Positions 1 through 6,004 of a stretch of DNA of 10,750 bases are shown in pieces. The position numbers and the translations under genes are program-made. Position 1 is the first letter of the stretch. The number at the start of each line of letters is the position of its first letter. The notes beneath the pieces are model-generated. The model was not told the origin of the DNA. It saw only the letters and a list, made by a program, of their open reading frames with translations, and searched no databases. This DNA comes from Bacteriovoracaceae bacterium UBA6144. GTDB taxonomy: Bacteria > Bdellovibrionota > Bacteriovoracia > Bacteriovoracales > Bacteriovoracaceae. The stretch lies in the NCBI GenBank assembly GCA_002435705.1, contig DIVA01000130.1, positions 1 through 10,750 of the forward strand, in the 5' to 3' direction.

Positions 1-890
1 AGGGATTGGAACTGTTCCTCAAGACCTGCGGAACTCAAAGAAAAGACTTCAATCTTTTTTGAAATGATAAAATTCTTCCCCTCAGCTGTGGTGTAGAGAA
101 ATTTAACATTGATCGGTGGATTAAACTTTCCATCTTCCGGGAGGGGGTACTCTGGTTCCTGATAGTCACCATCCCAGTCCACGGAATATTTACCCACTAC
201 ACTTTTTTCTTTTTCATCGTATTTGAGGACTTCACGTTTAAAAGTGAAGGGTGGAGCCAGGAAGGGAGTCAGAAGATTAGTTTCTTCCTTGATAAGCTCC
301 TTTGTTGATTGGCGCAAATAGTAGTCAAGGCGGAGTGATTTTTCACCATCTTTAGACACGTAGAGTTCTAGATTTTCTGGCCAGTCGGCTTGTTGGGGAA
401 GGCTTGAGAGACGACGGCGCAGCTCATCGTCACTCAGTTGTGAGCGAGCGGTCTTGATGGTGATGTCATCAGCACCATGAATCATCAGCTGAGCACTTTG
501 ACCTCCGGGAATACAGATATCTTTACAGATGAGCCATTGAGCTGAGATGTCGAGCTGGCCATTAATAGTCTTTGGGAGTTTAAAGAAGAATGTCGGATCA
601 TCGGCATAGCCAAAAGTGAGAATATCGCCTGCTTCGATGTAGCGATGAGGCACAGGCCACTCAAGCGCCTCAAGAGAGATCTCACTCTGGCCTTGTTTGA
701 ATTTAAATTGTGTGGCGATTCCGGCGTCGCCTGGATTTTTCCAGTAGGTATGCCATTTCTTCTCATGTTGAATGGTGAGGGCCAGAAGTCTTTCATCGCC
801 CACCAGCACATCGGTCGCTAAAACAGCGTAGTCAGCTGGAGCGGCAAGAGCTAGACTTGAGAAGAAGAATGAGAATATAAATTTTAACAT
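1..890 (-). CDS. DsbD-like thiol-disulfide interchange protein, N-terminal part (partial)
   Basis: The minus-strand frame is open from an ATG at 890 to the left edge, giving 296 residues without a stop, so the C-terminus lies outside the window. The start has a good ribosome binding site (GGAAGGAT on the minus strand, + positions 897-904). Residues 1-17 form a signal peptide ending ALA-AP. The mature part carries marks of the DsbD N-terminal domain family (COG4233-like): WHTYWKNPGDAG at 46-57, WPVPHRY at 78-84, and a CxxxC pair, C122 and C126, in WLICKDICIPG. Family members receive electrons from a membrane segment and pass them to periplasmic partners, for example in cytochrome c maturation or disulfide repair. 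The usual membrane and thioredoxin domains would lie to the left, so it cannot be told whether this is a full DsbD/ScsB-type protein or a stand-alone domain. The neighbouring divergent gene starts only 26 bp away. Confidence 0.85.
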   Translation of the reverse strand, partial: MLKFIFSFFFSSLALAAPADYAVLATDVLVGDERLLALTIQHEKKWHTYWKNPGDAGIATQFKFKQGQSEISLEALEWPVPHRYIEAGDILTFGYADDPTFFFKLPKTINGQLDISAQWLICKDICIPGGQSAQLMIHGADDITIKTARSQLSDDELRRRLSSLPQQADWPENLELYVSKDGEKSLRLDYYLRQSTKELIKEETNLLTPFLAPPFTFKREVLKYDEKEKSVVGKYSVDWDGDYQEPEYPLPEDGKFNPPINVKFLYTTAEGKNFIISKKIEVFSLSSAGLEEQFQS

Positions 891-916
891 GAATGGATCC
901 TTCCATTAAATAACGC

Positions 917-1717
917 ATGACCATTGAATTTTCTGACAGACCTCAAAGAATTATATGCCTCACAGAGGAGTCAGTCGAGACATTGAGCCTTTTAGGGATG
1001 ATGAATCTCATTGTGGGGGTCTCAATATTTGTTAAACGTCCTGTAGAGGCTCAAAACCTGCCAAAAGTGTCAGCTTTTACTGATTCAAATTTTGATAAAA
1101 TATTAGATTTGAGGCCTGATCTTATTTTAGGTTTTTCTGATATTCAAAAAGACATCGCGCGTGAACTTATCGCTCGTGGGCAAAATGTCTGGATTTCTAA
1201 TCATCGATCGATCAAAGAAGTGTTTGAATACGTCCTCATGCTGGGGTCAATGGTAGGTAAGCGCACTGAGGCCCTTGAGCTCATTCAGCGCTGGCAGCAT
1301 AAGATCGAGAAGATTCAAAAGGAAGTAGGGATCTGGCCGCGAAAACCAAAGATCTATTTTGAAGAATGGGATGAACCCGCTATTACCGCGATCCGTTGGG
1401 TGAGTGAGTTGATTGAGATCTGTGGGGGAGAAAATATTTTTGCGGAAAAGTCTCAATCATCCCTCGCCAAAGATCGCATTTGTGATCTCTCAGAAATTCC
1501 AAAACTTAATCCAGATTTCATCTTTGGATGCTGGTGTGGGAAAAAAGTGAAACTGAAAAGTTTCTCTCAGCGTGAGGGATGGAGCACCGTAGAGGCCATT
1601 CAGTCCGGTCGGGTTTTTGAATTAGAACCGGAAATATTTTTACAGCCAGGCCCTGCCCTGTTTGAAGACGGGCTCGACATTTTAATGAGTTATTTTCGTT
1701 CTTTTCAGTCAGCCTAG
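917..1717 (+). CDS. BtuF-like periplasmic-binding-fold protein without signal peptide
   Basis: This 266-residue protein belongs to the helical-backbone metal/cobalamin receptor superfamily (BtuF/FepB-like, COG0614). Typical landmarks are PQRIICLTEES at 9-19, KVSAFTDSNFDKILDLRPDLILGF from about 50 to 73, WVSELIEICGGENIF at 161-175, LNPDFIFG at 197-204 and GPALFEDGLDIL at 245-256. Family members normally bind cobalamin, haem or iron chelates in the periplasm and deliver them to an ABC importer. Here the N-terminus enters the first beta strand directly with no signal peptide, and no permease or ATPase gene is nearby. It is therefore probably one of the orphan, apparently cytoplasmic members often annotated as cobalamin-binding protein. 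There is no clear Shine-Dalgarno sequence before the ATG. It diverges from the DsbD-like gene with a 26 bp gap, so promoters must overlap coding sequence. The fold is confident; the ligand is unknown. Confidence 0.8.
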   Translation: MTIEFSDRPQRIICLTEESVETLSLLGMMNLIVGVSIFVKRPVEAQNLPKVSAFTDSNFDKILDLRPDLILGFSDIQKDIARELIARGQNVWISNHRSIKEVFEYVLMLGSMVGKRTEALELIQRWQHKIEKIQKEVGIWPRKPKIYFEEWDEPAITAIRWVSELIEICGGENIFAEKSQSSLAKDRICDLSEIPKLNPDFIFGCWCGKKVKLKSFSQREGWSTVEAIQSGRVFELEPEIFLQPGPALFEDGLDILMSYFRSFQSA

Positions 1718-1754
1718 ACCTTGACATGGCCTCGTTTGATCCCATCTTTAAAGC

Positions 1755-2318
1755 ATGAAAACGCTACTGGCTTTGATGCTTTTATTATCTTTTAACTCCT
1801 ATGCAGCTGACGATGAGACGGAGAGAAATTACCGAGAGCTGCATCGTCGCCTTCGTGAACAGGTGCTGAAGGGCTTTCAGGATCATGATCAATTTGTGCA
1901 AGAAATGGATCAAATGATGGATCAGATGATGCGTGACTCCTTTGGGCCGAATGGCTTTGGAAGAATGCAAAATCTCGCTGCCCCGACTATTGCCACCGAA
2001 TGGAGCGAGTCCGAGAAGGGGAGAACTCTGGAAATTAGCCCAGCTTCTAAAGACACAAAGCTAGATGTGCAAGTCAAAGGTGGCATGATTGTAATTGAAT
2101 CAGAAACTGTCACGAAGCATTCTCAAGGGCGTTTTTCACAGTCACAAACTATTCCACAAGACTGTGACCCAGATGGTGTGGAGATGGAGAGTAAAGAGGG
2201 GAAGCTTTTAGTGCATTTCCCTTGGACAAAGTCCGACAAAAAGACTTTGAAGCAAAACAAGGTCATTCCAAAGCCGGTAAGTCCGCAAAAGAAGAATCGC
2301 GGTCCGATCGACGTCTAA
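1755..2318 (+). CDS. Secreted Hsp20/alpha-crystallin-like protein
   Basis: The 187-residue product starts with a clear signal peptide (residues 1-17, MKTLLALMLLLSFNSYA). A charged, methionine-rich helical stretch follows (about 20-62, with the repeat MDQMMDQMM), and then a region resembling an alpha-crystallin domain at about 80-157. Sandwich-like strands TLEISP and KLDVQVKGGMIVIESE are followed by GRFSQSQTIPQDCDPDGVEMESKEGKLLVHFPW-type sequence, matching the phenylalanine, proline and glycine pattern of small heat-shock proteins. The C-terminal tail is basic and proline-rich and has no clear I-x-I motif. Small heat-shock proteins hold unfolding clients; a signal peptide would put this one in the periplasm or outside. 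A TTGACA hexamer at 1721-1726 could be its -35 box, but the -10 is poor, and there is no convincing Shine-Dalgarno sequence before the ATG. Confidence 0.72.
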   Translation: MKTLLALMLLLSFNSYAADDETERNYRELHRRLREQVLKGFQDHDQFVQEMDQMMDQMMRDSFGPNGFGRMQNLAAPTIATEWSESEKGRTLEISPASKDTKLDVQVKGGMIVIESETVTKHSQGRFSQSQTIPQDCDPDGVEMESKEGKLLVHFPWTKSDKKTLKQNKVIPKPVSPQKKNRGPIDV

Positions 2319-2380
2319 AGAACTTAAGTATTCACTCTAATGCGTCGAAGAGATCTGTAACCTAAACCAGGGAGGATCTT

Positions 2381-2530
2381 ATGAAATTTCTCGTATTACT
2401 AGCATTGTCTTTCGCATTCGTTGGTTGTGCTCACCAGCATCAACAAGACCGTCAAATGTCATCAGTTGAAGAGCAGCAAGAAAAGCCACACCGTATGGGC
2501 CTTGGCGACACTTTTAGCGCACGCTACTAG
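2381..2530 (+). CDS. Small 49-residue lipoprotein
   Basis: A short complete frame encodes a 49-residue protein beginning MKFLVLLALSFAFVGCAHQH. The hydrophobic segment ending FVGC is a good lipobox with C16 as the lipidated residue, leaving a mature peptide of only 34 residues. That peptide is polar and rich in Gln, Glu and His. The start is well supported by GGGAGG at 2370-2375, 5 nt before the ATG. The stop lies 4 bp from the convergent rsgA stop, and a strong intrinsic terminator follows inside rsgA at 2602-2633. The lipobox, strong ribosome binding site and terminator together argue that this is a real gene. I do not recognise a family. No sorting signal can be read reliably from the residues after the cysteine (A17-H18). 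Confidence 0.75.
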   Translation: MKFLVLLALSFAFVGCAHQHQQDRQMSSVEEQQEKPHRMGLGDTFSARY

Positions 2531-2534
2531 ATCG

Positions 2535-3479
2535 TTATCGTTCCCACTCTGGAATTAGGCTTACTTCGTCTCGAATACGTTTGTAAGACTCTAAGCGACT
2601 TAAGACCACGAGATTCTCGTGGTCTTCTTTTTTGAGCCCATTAAAAAAACAACCCTTGGAATTTTCCTCGTGAGTGCAATTACTAAATTTGCATTTCACG
2701 GCCCCGTCGGCCACATCCGGAAAGCACGCTAGAAGTTCTTCTTCTCCTACATCTGCGAGCGACATCGAGCGCACGCCTGGAGAGTCGACGAGCGTGAAGT
2801 CTCCACAATCGACGAGTTCCGCCCAAGTGGTGGTGTGCATCCCTTTGCCAATTTTACCCAGATCTCCACTTAGAAGTTCGGCGTCTCCTCCGGAGAGTTC
2901 AGTGATGAGGCGACTTTTGCCAACACCTGATTGCCCGAGAAGGATCACAGTATTGTTTTTAAGTTGTTTGTGCAGTTCTTTGAAACCCGCTTTCAAGAAG
3001 CGCGGTTTATATTTCGAATCTTCTGCACTCACTTCAAAGCATGTCACACCTAAGTGCGAGACACGTTCAGCCTCAAACTTAATATCAAATTCATTTTCAA
3101 AGAGATCCATTTTGTTAAAAATCAAAACGGCCGGCAGCCCCCATTGATGAGCGCGCACCAGATAGCGATCAACCAAGCCGCGCTTATAGGTCGGTTGAGA
3201 GGCACACACCACAATCATCACCGCATCCACATTAGCCGCAATAATTTTTTTGGTGTGTTCACGAGGGATGTTGCGAAAGATTTCAGAGCTGCGGGCCTCG
3301 ACTTCCATGATGGTCCACTGCTCATCACCACCTGCAGCGAGTGTGACTCTGTCGCCGACGACTAAATGGTCTTTTTTAAGGATCTTGGCCAGAGAGGTGG
3401 CCTGCACAATGTCCCCTGACTCAGTGAGGCAGTCAAAGTGGCGGCTGTTGGAGCTGAAAATTCGGGCTTTTAAAGTCAT
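2535..3479 (-). CDS. rsgA: Ribosome small subunit-dependent GTPase A
   Basis: The 314-residue product is RsgA (YjeQ), a circularly permuted GTPase that acts in late 30S subunit maturation in the cytoplasm. The order is an N-terminal OB-fold (about 1-65), then the GTPase motifs in permuted order: G4 NKMD at 122-125, G5 SAE at 151-153, G1 GQSGVGKS at 182-189, the G2 threonines near 216-218, and G3 DSPG at 232-235. A C-terminal zinc-binding segment follows, with C263, C268, H270 and C277. Every key residue is present and the length is normal. The start at 3479 is the only reasonable one, although no strong Shine-Dalgarno sequence precedes it. It converges with the small lipoprotein gene, whose terminator hairpin overlaps codons 283-293. 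It diverges from tRNA-Arg. Confidence 0.97.
   Translation of the reverse strand: MTLKARIFSSNSRHFDCLTESGDIVQATSLAKILKKDHLVVGDRVTLAAGGDEQWTIMEVEARSSEIFRNIPREHTKKIIAANVDAVMIVVCASQPTYKRGLVDRYLVRAHQWGLPAVLIFNKMDLFENEFDIKFEAERVSHLGVTCFEVSAEDSKYKPRFLKAGFKELHKQLKNNTVILLGQSGVGKSRLITELSGGDAELLSGDLGKIGKGMHTTTWAELVDCGDFTLVDSPGVRSMSLADVGEEELLACFPDVADGAVKCKFSNCTHEENSKGCFFNGLKKEDHENLVVLSRLESYKRIRDEVSLIPEWER
2602..2633 (+). terminator. Intrinsic terminator for the small lipoprotein gene, inside rsgA
   Basis: A perfect 11 bp inverted repeat (AAGACCACGAG at 2602-2612 and its complement at 2616-2626) has a 3-base loop and is followed by C and six T on the plus strand. It lies 72 bp past the lipoprotein stop and within rsgA codons 283-293. 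The minus-strand side lacks a T tract after the stem, so it should act on plus-strand transcription. Confidence 0.82.
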
Positions 3480-3509
3480 GAAAGCTTATATATCATGGCA
3501 GAATCTTTG

Positions 3510-3539
3510 TTGACAGGATTTCAAACTCCCCGTTAACAT
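3510..3539 (+). promoter_or_regulatory. Probable promoter of tRNA-Arg
   Basis: A perfect TTGACA -35 box at 3510-3515 is followed after 18 bp by TAACAT at 3534-3539, a moderate -10 match. The predicted start, around 3546, is about a dozen bases before the mature tRNA 5' end. Confidence 0.55.
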
Positions 3540-3558
3540 GCTGTAATTTCTCGGTTTT

Positions 3559-3635
<77 letters not shown>

Positions 3636-3695
3636 CTTTTTTTCTAACAACAATCATAACAACCAAATAAGAACGAAAACGAAAGCTTACGCTTC

Positions 3696-3737
3696 TTCAT
3701 TTCTCATCATCATTCATCACTTTTCATGATTTTTCAT
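3696..3737 (+). repeat. TTCAT short repeats next to the tRNA
   Basis: TTCAT occurs at 3696, 3713, 3723 and 3733, with a related CTCAT at 3703. Spacings of 17, 10 and 10 bp place the last copies about one helical turn apart. In this position they could be binding sites for the integrase arm domain or an accessory factor, but low sequence complexity is an equally simple explanation. Confidence 0.35.
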
Positions 3738-3744
3738 GGATACA

Positions 3745-3762
3745 CCTGACCGAGACCAGACC
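3745..3762 (+). repeat. Element-end motif, left copy (possible integrase arm site)
   Basis: CCTGACC at 3745-3751 followed by CAGACC at 3757-3762, with a 5-base spacer, recurs in the same orientation near the right end at 10663-10679 with a 4-base spacer. One copy just inside each end suits an arm-type integrase site. This is inference. Confidence 0.4.
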
Positions 3763-3808
3763 AGTACAGAGTCGGTTTACATAAGTGTTACTTACCAACT
3801 AGGCTTTT

Positions 3809-4624
3809 ATGATGAGTAGAAGTCAAAAAATAAAGTTAAATGACAATGAAGACAAAATAGTAGCTTTCCTTGATGTCTTAGGATTTAAAAAAATAATAAG
3901 TAACAAAAAGGAAACAGAAAAATATTTCAATGAAGTAATTTCAGAAATAGAGATATTAAAAACAGCTAAAAATGGTGATCAAATACGATTACAAGCAGTT
4001 TTAATTAGTGATTCCATCGTATTAAGTTATCCGTTTGAAAAGAAAATAGAAAATCTCAAAGAATTAATTGTAGCGGTGGCCAAGATACAATCAAGACTTG
4101 CTCTTCAGGGAATATGGTTGAGAGGAGCTATAACAATTGGGGAATTAGAGATTCAAAACTTCCAAGGTGCACAGGTTGTCGTTGGACAGGGTCTTGTTCA
4201 AGCTTATGAGATTGAGACCCAGTTAGCAATTTACCCTAGGGTTATTTTCGATGCTAGAGTTTTTAAAATACTTAACACATCTAGAGCAGAGCTTATATCT
4301 AAGCTGAAGATCAATTCAATAACTCTAAAAGAGGCTCTTTATGATCCTATGGGTGACGATAGCAGAGAAGGATTTGCTTTAAATAGTCTTCTAATCAGTG
4401 ATGCCATTTGGGTTAATTATCTTGAGTTGATAGTTCTTAATAAAGAGAAATTAAAAACATTTTGTGAAAAACTAAAATCGCAAATGTACGAATCCCAAAC
4501 CCACTTTGTTAAGTACAAATGGGTTCAGTCCTACCTTTATGCTCTAATGCATCGAAATGACGTTATTAATTTTTATGGTCCCGAAGAATTTAAAAAACAA
4601 TTGGAAATAATCTCAAACCTTTAA
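3809..4624 (+). CDS. Divergent class III nucleotidyl-cyclase-fold protein
   Basis: This 271-residue soluble protein has the sequence skeleton of a class III nucleotidyl cyclase. FLDVLGFKKI at 20-29 matches the FxDxxGF strand with the first metal aspartate (D22). ISDSIVLSY at 66-74 matches the GDSI hairpin with the second (D68). LRGAITIGEL at 104-113 matches the RxGxxxGE strand. VGQGLVQAYEIE at 125-136, then YPRVIFD at 142-148, matches the helix and strand after it. Both metal aspartates are kept, but the usual transition-state Asn/Arg pair in the AYE helix is not evident, so activity and base choice are uncertain. The C-terminal 90 residues match nothing I know. Such stand-alone proteins are widespread and usually unannotated; some distant relatives make cyclic nucleotides in anti-phage Pycsar systems. 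The gene is very AT-rich and first in the element. The start is uncertain between tandem ATGs at 3809 and 3812, and the Shine-Dalgarno is weak. Confidence 0.7.
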   Translation: MMSRSQKIKLNDNEDKIVAFLDVLGFKKIISNKKETEKYFNEVISEIEILKTAKNGDQIRLQAVLISDSIVLSYPFEKKIENLKELIVAVAKIQSRLALQGIWLRGAITIGELEIQNFQGAQVVVGQGLVQAYEIETQLAIYPRVIFDARVFKILNTSRAELISKLKINSITLKEALYDPMGDDSREGFALNSLLISDAIWVNYLELIVLNKEKLKTFCEKLKSQMYESQTHFVKYKWVQSYLYALMHRNDVINFYGPEEFKKQLEIISNL

Positions 4625-4750
4625 GGAAATATAATAAGCTCATATTATTATCATCGATATAATTAATCTAACAGGATAATGAACTTAGTATCTCCTCTTC
4701 TACTTAGGTCTATTCCCCAAAAAATAAGGAAAAAAAATTAGACATAAAAT

Positions 4751-4769
4751 GTGTCAATTATTTTGACAC
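4751..4769. promoter_or_regulatory. Dyad GTGTCAA-N5-TTGACAC, candidate activator site
   Basis: A perfect 7 bp inverted repeat has a 5 bp spacer (19 bp in all). Its centre is about 100 bp upstream of the start predicted from the sigma-54-like promoter at 4836-4850, a usual distance for an enhancer-binding activator. The matching regulator is not identified, and a repressor operator is also possible. Confidence 0.5.
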
Positions 4770-4835
4770 TGTCTTAGTTTTTCAAACTTTCTCAATCATC
4801 CTTACATGAATTCAGAGTATTAAGGGGGGCACAAG

Positions 4836-4850
4836 TGGCATAAATGTTGC
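4836..4850 (+). promoter_or_regulatory. Sigma-54-type (-24/-12) promoter
   Basis: TGGCATAAATGTTGC matches the sigma-54 pattern TGGCAYR-N4-TTGC with exact spacing: GG at 4837-4838 and GC at 4849-4850. The predicted start near 4862 leaves room for the Shine-Dalgarno GGAG at 4871-4874 and the ATG at 4881. The flanking bases (G before TGG and G after TTGC) are not ideal. Confidence 0.6.
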
Positions 4851-4880
4851 GAATAATTCCTTTAATATGAGGAGTTCATT

Positions 4881-5351
4881 ATGACTTATGTAATATCGGT
4901 TTTTGCTTTTTTAACTACTCTTGTTTTAATCAAAATAAAATTTTTCCCATCTAAATTTGACTCGAAAAAGTTTCATATAGAATTATTGATGGAGAACTAC
5001 TATAACGCCCTCATAAATCAAATTTATCTTCATTTGGATAATAAAAGTATTGATAAGGATAAAGCTAATCTAATCGATCTATATCTTAAATCTCAGCGAA
5101 ATGATTTAGGTTTAGTTATCTATAATGTTGCGAGTGAAACTTTTCAACGGATTGGTGATAATCATATAGAGTATTTAAAAACCGTCCCACTGTTCATTGA
5201 AATAGCATGGCCAGCTACCGTTCATGGTGCAGCCGCTGGTATACCATTCATTGATTCCTATTTTAAAATGCTAGAGACCAATAATCTTGTATCTGAAATG
5301 AATTCAGATGAAAGGTTGGAGTTATCTAAAAAATTAGGATTGGCAGGGTAG
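4881..5351 (+). CDS. Single-pass membrane protein of unknown function
   Basis: The 156-residue product has one hydrophobic segment at its N-terminus (about 3-18, MTYVISVFAFLTTLVLI) followed by the basic stretch KIKFFPSKFDSKK. It is probably anchored in the inner membrane with the remaining 130 residues in the cytoplasm, since positive charge follows the segment. An uncleaved signal-anchor is more likely than a cleaved peptide because no cleavage site is visible. The soluble part is mostly helical by appearance, with a small-residue patch WPATVHGAAAGIP at 110-122. I recognise no family. The start is well supported by GGAG at 4871-4874. The predicted sigma-54 promoter makes this an independently regulated gene rather than a simple partner of the cyclase-fold gene upstream, although both share the same AT-rich composition and orientation. 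Confidence 0.75.
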   Translation: MTYVISVFAFLTTLVLIKIKFFPSKFDSKKFHIELLMENYYNALINQIYLHLDNKSIDKDKANLIDLYLKSQRNDLGLVIYNVASETFQRIGDNHIEYLKTVPLFIEIAWPATVHGAAAGIPFIDSYFKMLETNNLVSEMNSDERLELSKKLGLAG

Positions 5352-5652
5352 TCCGTTATAAAAAATGGATGTTTTAACTATTAGCCTTAATAAAATTATC
5401 TTTTTTATTTCAGGTGCCCGCTAGAAGCCGTCAAGACACTATATTTATCTGAGGAATTGATCTAGAAATCGATTAAATCGCCGATTAAGACACTGTTTAT
5501 TTTATCTTCCGAGAATTTGCTACTCACCTCATTTCTGATTTGGTCCTATTTAGATCGTTACGGTTTTAATAGGATCAATCCCATCTGTTATCCCTCTTTT
5601 GTGTATAATCGTTACCGAGTTTTAAATGATTGTAAGTACATACTGTCGTTAA
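5352..5652. other. Long intergenic region, no convincing gene
   Basis: About 300 bp of AT-rich sequence lies between the membrane-protein gene and the toxin promoter. It contains the imperfect direct repeat at 5427-5520 and short stretches such as CGATTAAATCGCCGATTAA at 5470-5488. A 19-codon frame at 5365 has no ribosome binding site. No tRNA or clear terminator is seen. Confidence 0.55.
5427..5520 (+). repeat. Imperfect direct repeat, two copies
   Basis: GCCGTCAAGACACTATATTT at 5427-5446 and GCCGATTAAGACACTGTTTA at 5480-5499 start the same way. They continue with related text (TTATCT then GAG and AATT), giving two roughly 35-40 bp copies 53 bp apart. They may be duplicated regulatory sites or a decayed duplication. 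Function is unknown. Confidence 0.45.
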
Positions 5653-5682
5653 TTGACACAGGTGTGCGGTTTGCCGTACAAT
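5653..5682 (+). promoter_or_regulatory. Strong promoter of the toxin-antitoxin operon with embedded dyads
   Basis: A perfect TTGACA at 5653-5658 is followed after 18 bp by TACAAT at 5677-5682. The predicted start falls on or within a base or two of the toxin ATG at 5690, so the message should be leaderless. The spacer holds two small dyads, CACAGGTGTG and CGG-N4-CCG, which are plausible operators for the antitoxin. Confidence 0.7.
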
Positions 5683-5689
5683 GGCTTAG

Positions 5690-6004
5690 ATGAAGAAGCT
5701 TAATGTTCTACGCACAGAAGAGTTTGATAAGTGGCTTGAGAAGCAGGCCCCAAAGACGAGGGTGATTATTCTCTCCCGTTTGGATTTGGTCAGCCTTGGG
5801 CATATGGGTGACCATAAGCGTTTTGAAGGCCTAATCGAACTCAGATGGAAAAATGGAACAAGAGTGTATTCGTTTATGTGGGGCGATTCTATTGTGATCG
5901 CTCTTAACGGAGGAAATAAAAATGGCCAAGACCGTGACATCAAAAGGGCGAAAAAAATCCGCAACGAAATCCTTGAAGGCTCACGTACCATTCAAAAGCC
6001 CTGA
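5690..6004 (+). CDS. HigB/RelE-family toxin (COG3657-like)
   Basis: The 104-residue protein has the pattern of the phage-derived Gp49/HigB-like toxins: F12 and WL at 15-16, an RL motif at 30-31, ELRWKNGTRVY at 50-60, and the closing signature NGGNKNGQDRDIKRA at 73-87. Relatives are ribosome-dependent mRNA interferases or related growth inhibitors held in check by the downstream HTH antitoxin. Length is normal and no key part is missing. The promoter predicts a start at or next to the ATG, and no Shine-Dalgarno sequence precedes it, so translation probably begins from a leaderless message and may be weak relative to the antitoxin. The last 83 bp overlap the antitoxin gene in the +1 frame. Toxin-first order is normal for this family. 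Confidence 0.88.
   Translation: MKKLNVLRTEEFDKWLEKQAPKTRVIILSRLDLVSLGHMGDHKRFEGLIELRWKNGTRVYSFMWGDSIVIALNGGNKNGQDRDIKRAKKIRNEILEGSRTIQKP

Larger units (their letters stand above)
4625..4880. other. AT-rich intergenic region with regulatory signals
   Basis: This 256 bp gap separates the cyclase-fold gene from the membrane-protein gene. It contains a weak AT-only hairpin (ATAATA at 4631-4636 with TATTAT at 4643-4648), the dyad at 4751-4769 and the sigma-54-like promoter at 4836-4850. No convincing small gene is seen. Confidence 0.6.

Noticed and set aside
2674..3147. Plus-strand 157-codon frame (and others at 3054 and 3250) opposite rsgA
   Set aside because: These are antisense shadows of a clearly real, conserved gene, with low-complexity Ser/Pro-rich translations and no ribosome binding sites.
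4763..4791. TTGACA at 4763-4768 as the -35 box of a sigma-70 promoter
   Set aside because: No acceptable -10 box lies 16-19 bp downstream, and the hexamer is explained as the right arm of the dyad.
5365..5424. 19-codon open frame after the membrane-protein gene
   Set aside because: It has no ribosome binding site, no recognisable feature in the peptide, and a length expected by chance.
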